Positions 58,323 through 64,000 of a stretch of DNA of 64,000 bases are shown here, in pieces. The stretch comes from Halomonas alkaliantarctica (GTDB taxonomy: Bacteria; Pseudomonadota; Gammaproteobacteria; Pseudomonadales; Halomonadaceae). The notes under the pieces are model-generated. The model did not search any database. It was not told the DNA's origin and saw nothing but the letters and a program-made list of their open reading frames with translations. Position 1 is the stretch's first letter, and the number at the start of each line of letters is the position of its first letter. The position numbers and the translations under genes were made by a program. The DNA lies in contig NZ_CP122961.1 in the NCBI RefSeq assembly GCF_029854215.1, positions 620,001-684,000 on the forward strand, given 5' to 3'.

Positions 58323-59879
58323 CTAGCGGTCTAGCCAGGCATCTTTAAAGCCGTCGTTAACCCCTACGCCGGAGGTGACTAGGTTTTGCACATCGCAGCG
58401 GTAGAGCGTCGGGAAGCCCAGCTCCATCAGCCAGCCAACGGGCACGTCTTCGTGCAGGATTTCCTGCACTTCACCATAGAGTTTTTCGCGCTCTGCATCG
58501 GGGAATGCCGTGGCGGCTTCGTTAAACAGCTCGTCGACACGCTCGTTTTCGTAGCCTTCCACGTTATTCCAGGGCGAGCCCTTGGCAATATTGTCGGAAA
58601 GGTAGGTGCGTGAAATACCCAGCGCCGGGTCGCCGTACTGGTAAAGGTAAGTAAAGGCGAGGTCGTAATCCCAATCGCCCAGGCGCTGGTTCCAGCCGCC
58701 CACGTCGGTGGCCTGGGTTTCTACGTTAATGCCCACTTCGCGCAGGTTTTGCTGCACGGCTTCGGCCCAGCGCGTCCAGGTTTCCCCATAGGGCAGCGGC
58801 AGAATGGTGATCTCTTCACCGTCGTAGCCCATTTCATCCAGCAACTCGCGGGCGCGGTCTGGATTGTAATCGTAGGGCTCCAGATCATCGTTCTGGAAAC
58901 GCGCATTGGAGCCAAAGGCGGAGAGCGGGACATTGCCCAGGCCGTTCCAGAGTACATTTTTGGCGAACTCGCGGTCCATGGCGTACATCACCGCCTGACG
59001 GAAACGTTTATCCGCCGTGGGGCCTTCGCGGTTGTTCATCCACAGCATGGCGAAGGGGCTGAAGTACTCATGGCCCTCTTCAGTCATACAAACGTTATCC
59101 ATCTCGGCCAGGCGGGGAATATCGAAGTTTTCGACGGTACCGCTGGGCAATACATCAATGGTGCCGTTCTCGAACGCCACTGCGCGGGAGGCACCGTCGG
59201 GGATGACGTGCCAGTTAACACCGTCCAGATAGGGCAGGCCGTCTTCGTAGTACTCCTCGTTCTTGACCAGCTCGATGACGGTGCCGCGTTCCCAGTTGTC
59301 GAACTTGAACGGGCCGGTGCCAATAGGGTGGTCGTTGTGCTCGTTATTGCGGAAATCGGTACCCGCATACAGGTGCTCAGGCACCATGGTGAAGGTGCCC
59401 GCTTCAAAGGAGAGCAGGAAAGGACCGAAGGGCTGCTTCAGGGTAAACACCACAGTATGGTCATCGGTGGCTTCGATACTTTCCACGTGCTGCAGCACCG
59501 CCCGGGCGCTGGGGTTCAACTCGCGGTGGAACACATCGGCGGAGAACACCACATCGTCGGCGGTAAAGGGCTCGCCATCGTGCCAGGTAACGCCTTCACG
59601 CAGATGGAAGGTGTAGGTACGGCCATCGTCACTAACGTCCCACGACTCTGCAAGTTGTGGCATGGGTTCAAGGTCGGTGGTATAGCGCAACAGGCCTTCG
59701 TAAATATTGCCCGCTACAGTGCGGGTGGGTGCGTTCTGAACCATGCCCAGCACCAGGCCGGGCGGTTCCGGCTGGATAATGGTGTTAACCACTCCACCCT
59801 CTTTGGGGTCATCGGCCAGGGCGGCGGAGGTAAAAGCGAGTGCTGCAGCGGAAATAGCCAACGCTAAAGGTTTCTTCAT
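58323..59879 (-). CDS. ABC transporter substrate-binding protein, family 5
   Basis: 518 residues. A signal peptide (about 1-22, ending SAALA) precedes a peptide/nickel/opine-type binding domain: EGLLRYTTDLEPMPQLAESWDVSDDGRTYTF-like block near residue 64, VTWHDGEPFTADDVVFS, and FRQAVMYAMDR. The substrate may be a peptide, opine or amine; the sequence does not decide. First gene of the minus-strand module 2, divergent from the GntR-type gene and expected to be under its control. Confidence 0.92.
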   Translation of the reverse strand: MKKPLALAISAAALAFTSAALADDPKEGGVVNTIIQPEPPGLVLGMVQNAPTRTVAGNIYEGLLRYTTDLEPMPQLAESWDVSDDGRTYTFHLREGVTWHDGEPFTADDVVFSADVFHRELNPSARAVLQHVESIEATDDHTVVFTLKQPFGPFLLSFEAGTFTMVPEHLYAGTDFRNNEHNDHPIGTGPFKFDNWERGTVIELVKNEEYYEDGLPYLDGVNWHVIPDGASRAVAFENGTIDVLPSGTVENFDIPRLAEMDNVCMTEEGHEYFSPFAMLWMNNREGPTADKRFRQAVMYAMDREFAKNVLWNGLGNVPLSAFGSNARFQNDDLEPYDYNPDRARELLDEMGYDGEEITILPLPYGETWTRWAEAVQQNLREVGINVETQATDVGGWNQRLGDWDYDLAFTYLYQYGDPALGISRTYLSDNIAKGSPWNNVEGYENERVDELFNEAATAFPDAEREKLYGEVQEILHEDVPVGWLMELGFPTLYRCDVQNLVTSGVGVNDGFKDAWLDR

Positions 59880-59986
59880 GTTTCCTGCTCCTCGGTTATT
59901 AGCACGTAATGAGGTTACGTCGTCGTTAGGCGAGCGAGGCGTGATGCGTCAGGCCCTGTTGTGAGGTTTTTTAGAGGCCTACTTTG

Positions 59987-60015
59987 ACCATAGCAGCACA
60001 CGGTAAAACTGTCGA
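59987..60015 (-). promoter_or_regulatory. Promoter of ABC transporter operon
   Basis: On the minus strand TCGACA (-35, 60010-60015; 5 of 6) and TATGGT (-10, 59987-59992; 4 of 6) are 17 bases apart. The -35 lies inside the palindrome ACTGTCGACAGT, so a bound repressor would block it. Confidence 0.55.
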
Positions 60016-60038
60016 CAGTCGGCAATCGTTCGTCGACA
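60008..60038. promoter_or_regulatory. Candidate GntR operator, two TGTCGACA boxes
   Basis: The perfect palindrome ACTGTCGACAGT (60008-60019) and a second box CGTCGACA (60031-60038) have centres exactly 21 bp apart, two helical turns. Each box overlaps the -35 of one of the two divergent promoters. The symmetric arrangement suits the dimeric FCD-type GntR regulator encoded alongside. Confidence 0.6.
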
Positions 60039-60060
60039 AGTGAGTATTTTTGGTCATACT
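60033..60060 (+). promoter_or_regulatory. Promoter of GntR-deacetylase operon
   Basis: TCGACA (60033-60038) and CATACT (60055-60060; 4 of 6) are 16 bases apart on the plus strand, upstream of the regulator gene at 60086. Confidence 0.45.
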
Positions 60061-60085
60061 GGGAAGAACACGTCATACCCCATGA

Positions 60086-60793
60086 GTGAATGCGATGGCC
60101 TTACCAACGGCGGCTCCCAGGGCCTTTATCCAGCAGCAAAATCTCGTTGAGCAAGTGGCTGACTTCTTAACCCAAGCGATTATTCAGCAACACTTTTTAC
60201 CCGGCGAACGGCTTTCTGAAGTGCAGCTCTCCCGCGACTTGGGTGTGAGCCGGGCACCGGTTCGCGAGGCCGCTCGTTTGTTGGAAAGCCGCGGTTTATT
60301 GATCTCAAAACCGCGCCGGGGCTTCTTTGTAAGAGCGTTGAATGCCGTTGAACTCGAAGACGTATTTGATTTGCGGCTGTGCCTGGAACGTCACGCGATT
60401 CAGCGCCTGGCCGAGCGCTATACGCCCGATGCCCAGCGCGCGCTCAAGCAGCAGGTAGAGGTGCTATGTGAGGCGGCAGCCAGTAACGATGGCACCCGTC
60501 GCATTGAAGAAGATCTGCAGTTTCACCGCCTCATGCTGCATTACGCGGGTAACGAGCGGCTGTTGCGTGCCTTTGACGACCTGACCCATGAGCTGCGCCT
60601 GTGCATCACCCTCATTACCAAAACCCACGAAGCCCCCGATACCATCGCCACCAGCCACTTTAAGCTGCTTGACGCGCTGGATAGTGGTAGCCCTGACGCT
60701 TGCCGTGAGGCGATTGACTACCACATAGGCGTAGCCCGCAAATTCGTGGTGAAGGGTGTAGGCGAAACCGGAGATGGTTCTGATGAAGGATAG
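60086..60793 (+). CDS. GntR-family regulator, FCD type
   Basis: 235 residues from a GTG at 60086; an ATG three codons later is an alternative and neither has a clear ribosome-binding site. Winged-helix N-terminus (about 20-85; LPGERLSEVQLSRDLGVSRAPVREAARLL-type block followed by GLLISKPRRGFFVRAL) and an all-helical FCD ligand domain with the metal-binding pattern (DVFDLRLCLERHA, EEDLQFHRLMLHYAGNERL, HFKLLDALDSG, H). Such regulators usually repress catabolic genes until a small organic acid binds. It is co-oriented with the deacetylase gene 5 bp downstream and divergent from the ABC operon. Confidence 0.9.
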   Translation: MNAMALPTAAPRAFIQQQNLVEQVADFLTQAIIQQHFLPGERLSEVQLSRDLGVSRAPVREAARLLESRGLLISKPRRGFFVRALNAVELEDVFDLRLCLERHAIQRLAERYTPDAQRALKQQVEVLCEAAASNDGTRRIEEDLQFHRLMLHYAGNERLLRAFDDLTHELRLCITLITKTHEAPDTIATSHFKLLDALDSGSPDACREAIDYHIGVARKFVVKGVGETGDGSDEG

Positions 60794-60798
60794 TTCTG

Positions 60799-61836
60799 AT
60801 GAATAGAGTACCGATGAAGACGTTCTTCCACGCTGACCAACTGCTTCATCAGCCGCAAACCTACTTCTCACGCGGGAAGATGCGCATTCCCCAGGAAGTG
60901 CCTGAGCGCGCCACTCAGCTGCTAGCGGCCGCCAAGCGGCTTGGTTTCGATGTGCAGGCACCCATCGAGTATGGCGTGGCGCCGCTAAGGGCGGTGCATT
61001 CGCTGGCTTATCTGCGCTTTCTGGAAAGTGCCCATCGGCGCTGGCATGCCCTTGGGGAAGATTGGGGGGAAGAGGTTATCTCCAATATCTTCGTACGTTC
61101 GCCCAACGCCCTGCGCGGCATATTGGCGGAAGCCGGGCGCTACCTGGCCGACGGTAGTGCGCCCGTGGGCCAGAATACCTGGCAAGCCGCTTATTGGTCG
61201 GCGCAAAGCGCGGTCGCCGGGGCTGAGGCTCTGTTAGCCGGGGAGCGATTTGCCTATGCATTATCGCGCCCGCCGGGCCATCACGCGGGCATCGACTCCG
61301 CCGGTGGCTTTTGCTTTCTCAATAATGCCGCCATTGCCGCGCAGCACCTCACCTCGCGCTATCCGCGCATCGTGGTGTTAGACCCCGATATGCATCACGG
61401 GCAGGGGATTCAGGAGATTTTCTACCAGCGCGACGACGTGCTGTATATCTCGATCCATGGTGATACCACCAACTTTTACCCGGCGGTAACCGGCTTTGAA
61501 GACGAGCGCGGGCAGGGCGCTGGGCTGGGCTATAACCTCAACCTGCCAATGCCCCACGGCTCAGAAGAAGCGGTGTTCTTTGACCGCATGGAGGAAGCCT
61601 GCCAGGCCATCCGCCTATTCGAGCCGGACGCCATCGTGCTGGCGCTGGGGTTTGATATCTACGAGCGCGATCCCCAGGCCAAAGTGTCTGTCTCCACGCC
61701 AGGATTTGGTGAGCTGGGCCGCCGGGTCGCGGGCCTCAACGTACCCACGCTGGTGGTCCAGGAAGGCGGCTACTACCTGGAAGGGCTGGAGGCCAATGCA
61801 GTGAGTTTCTTTGAGGGGCTGCTAACCAATAGGTAA
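60799..61836 (+). CDS. Histone-deacetylase-like amidohydrolase 3
   Basis: 345 residues; the ATG at 60799 has GAAGGA eight bases upstream. HDAC fold of the acetylpolyamine-amidohydrolase kind: SRPPGHHAGI, VLDPDMHHGQGIQEIF (Zn Asp and His), GFDIYERDP (Zn Asp) and VQEGGYY (Tyr). It is closer in layout to the enzyme at 48975 than to that at 50003, but VLDPDMHHGQG differs from the usual DVDxHHGNG. Directly after the GntR-type gene, so it is part of module 2 and likely hydrolyses the compound imported by the ABC transporter (inference). Confidence 0.88.
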   Translation: MNRVPMKTFFHADQLLHQPQTYFSRGKMRIPQEVPERATQLLAAAKRLGFDVQAPIEYGVAPLRAVHSLAYLRFLESAHRRWHALGEDWGEEVISNIFVRSPNALRGILAEAGRYLADGSAPVGQNTWQAAYWSAQSAVAGAEALLAGERFAYALSRPPGHHAGIDSAGGFCFLNNAAIAAQHLTSRYPRIVVLDPDMHHGQGIQEIFYQRDDVLYISIHGDTTNFYPAVTGFEDERGQGAGLGYNLNLPMPHGSEEAVFFDRMEEACQAIRLFEPDAIVLALGFDIYERDPQAKVSVSTPGFGELGRRVAGLNVPTLVVQEGGYYLEGLEANAVSFFEGLLTNR

Positions 61837-61937
61837 TCAGTAAGACAAGCCATCAAGGTGTCTGGCAAAATGGCTGCTTTCAGCGATCAGCAAAACGATC
61901 CGGATCGCCCTTGAAGTCGTCATTGAAAGGACACGGC

Positions 61938-64000
61938 ATGGCCCACCTGCTACGCATCGTGATGATTCACGGCCACCTGGAAGGGGTGGTTGAACTGAGT
62001 GTGGACGGTCACACCAATATTTGCGGCACCAACGCCTCCGGTAAAACCACGCTACAGCGTCTGGTACCGGTGTTCTACGGCGAATTACCCAACAAGGTCG
62101 TGCCCAAGACGCGCATGAAGTTCGATGCATTCTACCTGCCCCACCGCAACAGCTACCTGGTGTACGAGTACCGCCGCGAAGCGGGCAATATCTGCCAGGC
62201 AGTGCTGACCCGCAAGGCAGAGGGCGGGGTGGAGTACCGTTTTGTCGGCGCGCCCTACCAGCCGGAAGACTATCTGGTGGAGAGCGATGCAGGCGTGGCG
62301 GCGCTGGATTACACCCAGTGGGCCAGCGGCCTGCGGCGCAACGGCACGCCGGTCTCGCCCAAGCTGGGCGCGACCTCTGAATTCCGCTCGGTGATCCAGA
62401 ACGACTTTACCCAACTGCACGGCAACAGCCGCGACGGCCTGAAGCTGCGCCAGATCGCGGCGCAGTTCAGCTTGGTTAAACCCGAGCGGCGCATCCGTCA
62501 TATCGAAAAGCTGGTCTCGGCGGTGCACGCCAAAGAGGGCAAGATGGACACCCTCAAAACCATGCTGGCGGCGATTTTCGAAGAGGACGGCGTTGAACTG
62601 CCGGTCACCCGCATTCGCAACACCAAGGCGCGGGAGTGGATTGCCCAAATGCGCCAATCCATGCGCCTGGAACCGCTGCAGGCCTCGCTGGCCCGGCTCG
62701 CCGGTATCGACCGTGAACTCGCTGATCTGGATGCCACGCTGTGGCAACTGAAGCCCCAACTGGAAGATGACCGCCAGCGGGCCGAGCGCCAAATGGCCGA
62801 TCTGGATGCCGAACTGGCCCGCCACCAGCGAGAATTCCAGCAGCGGGAGAGTGACTATAGTGAGGCGCGGGATAAGCTGAACGACCGCCACAGCGAAGTG
62901 GTCAGCGATTTACAGCAGACCCAGCGCCGCCTCAACGACCTGCAAACCCAGTACGAGCAATACGCTGATGCGGATATGCCTGCCCTGGAGCGCGACATCA
63001 ACGCGCTGCCCCAGTGGCGGGATCAGTACGAAGAGCTAAAGAAACATTTGCAGCTTCTTCAGGATAAGTTCAAGGAAAGCCAGGCGCGCCTGGACGGTCG
63101 GCTGCGCGAGCTTTCCGAGGCGCTGGCCCGCCAGACCCGTGAGTCCCAGGAACTGATCGATGCTCTGGTCGAAGAGAAAGCCCTGCGCCGTGAACAGCAG
63201 TGGGCGTCCGAACAGCAGCTCAACGAACGCTACCAACAGGAGCGCCAACGCCTGGAGGGCGAGTATCAGGCGCAGCTGGAACTCGGCGTCGAGCAGCTAG
63301 CCGAACTGAAAGCGCAGCTCTCGCTTTCGACCCAGACCGCCGAAGAGGCTTCCGAGGCGGAGCTTGCCCAGGCGCGCCTTGATCAGGCCCAGCAGGAGCG
63401 CAACGCATCGGCTGCTACCCTGGATGGCCTGCGCCGGGAGTTTGAAAGCCGCAAACGCGAGCGCGACAGTGCCGAACAGCAGCTGGTGCAGCTTCGCCAG
63501 CAGTTGGAGCGCGCCGAGCAGCGCTGCTACGCACTCTATCAACAGCGCGACCCGGAGCAGGGCAGCCTGCGCCACTTTCTGCGCTACCACCGCCCCGGCT
63601 GGGAGCAGCAGTTAGGTAAGGTGATTGCGCCGGAACTACTGGAACGGCGAGACCTTGCCCCGCAGCTGGCGGAAGGCGCAAGCGATGACTTGTTCGGGCT
63701 GGCGCTGGATCTTTCCGCCATTGCCCTGCCGGATTACGCCCAGGATGAAGCCAGCCTGCTGGCTGCTATCGAAGAAGCGGACACCGCCAAACGGCGGGTG
63801 CAAACGGAGAGCCAGGCCGCCGAGAAATCGCTCAAACAGCATAACGAGCGGGTGCAGCAGGCCGATGAAGCCCAGGATCAGGGCCGCATGGCCCACAAGC
63901 GCGCCGAGCAGGAAGTCGAGTTTGCGATAGAGGCCCGCCGCCAGCAGCAGGAGCGCCACACCAAGCGCCAGCAGGAGCGCCGCGCCGCGCATCAAACTGC
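61938..64000 (+). CDS. SMC-like ATPase (DUF3584 type), 5' part
   Basis: The ATG at 61938 has AAAGGA seven bases upstream; the frame stays open to the window end (at least 687 residues). The N-terminal ATPase half has Walker A GTNASGKT at residues 30-37 inside HTNICGTNASGKTTLQRL, and a globular part to about residue 245 (EFRSVIQNDFTQLHGNS, HIEKLVSAVHAKEGKM). From about residue 260 the sequence is Gln/Glu/Arg/Leu-rich heptad-like coiled coil, interrupted near 535-590 by a less charged stretch (SLRHFLRYHRPGWEQQLG), as in hinge-bearing SMC/Rad50 proteins. It matches from memory the large gammaproteobacterial DUF3584 ATP-binding proteins. Function unknown; the C-terminal signature motif and partners lie outside. 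Confidence 0.8.
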   Translation, partial: MAHLLRIVMIHGHLEGVVELSVDGHTNICGTNASGKTTLQRLVPVFYGELPNKVVPKTRMKFDAFYLPHRNSYLVYEYRREAGNICQAVLTRKAEGGVEYRFVGAPYQPEDYLVESDAGVAALDYTQWASGLRRNGTPVSPKLGATSEFRSVIQNDFTQLHGNSRDGLKLRQIAAQFSLVKPERRIRHIEKLVSAVHAKEGKMDTLKTMLAAIFEEDGVELPVTRIRNTKAREWIAQMRQSMRLEPLQASLARLAGIDRELADLDATLWQLKPQLEDDRQRAERQMADLDAELARHQREFQQRESDYSEARDKLNDRHSEVVSDLQQTQRRLNDLQTQYEQYADADMPALERDINALPQWRDQYEELKKHLQLLQDKFKESQARLDGRLRELSEALARQTRESQELIDALVEEKALRREQQWASEQQLNERYQQERQRLEGEYQAQLELGVEQLAELKAQLSLSTQTAEEASEAELAQARLDQAQQERNASAATLDGLRREFESRKRERDSAEQQLVQLRQQLERAEQRCYALYQQRDPEQGSLRHFLRYHRPGWEQQLGKVIAPELLERRDLAPQLAEGASDDLFGLALDLSAIALPDYAQDEASLLAAIEEADTAKRRVQTESQAAEKSLKQHNERVQQADEAQDQGRMAHKRAEQEVEFAIEARRQQQERHTKRQQERRAAHQT

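Noticed and set aside
58749..59867. 372-codon open frame on the plus strand inside the ABC binding-protein gene
   Set aside because: It is exactly antisense to a well-recognised family 5 binding protein. The translated sequence is rich in His, Gln, Gly and Val with no domain, a typical GC-rich shadow frame.
62085..62891. 268-codon open frame on the minus strand near the window end
   Set aside because: Antisense to the SMC-like gene, whose plus-strand frame is uninterrupted from 61938 and has a Walker A motif and ribosome-binding site.

Overview
The window reads as chromosome of a moderately GC-rich gammaproteobacterium, most likely a Halomonas-type member of the Halomonadaceae. The evidence is gene order, not a database search. 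Long stretches follow the order known from Pseudomonas and other Oceanospirillales/Pseudomonadales: bioBFHCD; def-fmt-rsmB-trkA; dprA-tsaC-hemF-aroE; der-bamB-yfgM-hisS-ispG-rodZ-pilF-rlmN-ndk; iscR-cysE-trmJ-suhB; secF-secD-yajC-tgt-queA-tRNA-Leu. No phage, insertion sequence, integrase, rRNA or CRISPR array is visible, and no gene-free gap exceeds about 210 bases.

Layout. 1-461: end of a sirtuin gene. 473-6151 (minus): complete biotin operon bioB-F-H-C-D-A behind a promoter carrying two BirA-like operators. 6317-8293: a DTW-domain tRNA-modifying enzyme converging on a TraB-family membrane protein. 8338-14506 (minus): def, fmt, rsmB, a dodecin, trkA and trkH. 14745-19192 (plus): a LysM-less relative of the usual LysM neighbour, dprA, tsaC, hemF, aroE. 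19279-34972 (minus): envelope proteins, der, bamB, yfgM, hisS, ispG, rodZ, pilF, rlmN, ndk, a reduced isc cluster (iscA, iscS, iscR only), cysE and trmJ. 35153-35947 (plus): a suhB homologue that has lost most catalytic metal ligands. 36093-41748 (minus): secF, secD, yajC, tgt, queA. 41863-41949: tRNA-Leu(CAA), where the conserved gene order ends.

After the tRNA lie a GT4 glycosyltransferase and an accessory catabolic island at 43610-61836. It has two convergent modules. Module 1 (plus) has an AraC-type regulator, RidA, an ornithine-cyclodeaminase/pyrroline-carboxylate-reductase homologue, a complete TRAP transporter, two different histone-deacetylase-like amidohydrolases and a class IV aminotransferase. 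Module 2 has a GntR/FCD regulator with a third deacetylase-like enzyme (plus), divergent from a peptide-type ABC transporter, an FAD-linked dehydrogenase and a HisC-like aminotransferase (minus). The modules meet at a 101-bp nested inverted repeat (52090-52190). Together they suggest uptake, N-deacylation and transamination of an acylated amino compound, with RidA and the reductase handling imine intermediates. The substrate is unknown. The window closes inside an SMC-like ATPase gene (DUF3584-type, from 61938).

Most worth checking: the degenerate SuhB, the two-module deacetylase island with its regulatory sites, the structured repeat between the modules, the isc cluster without iscU/hscBA/fdx, and the double BirA operator.
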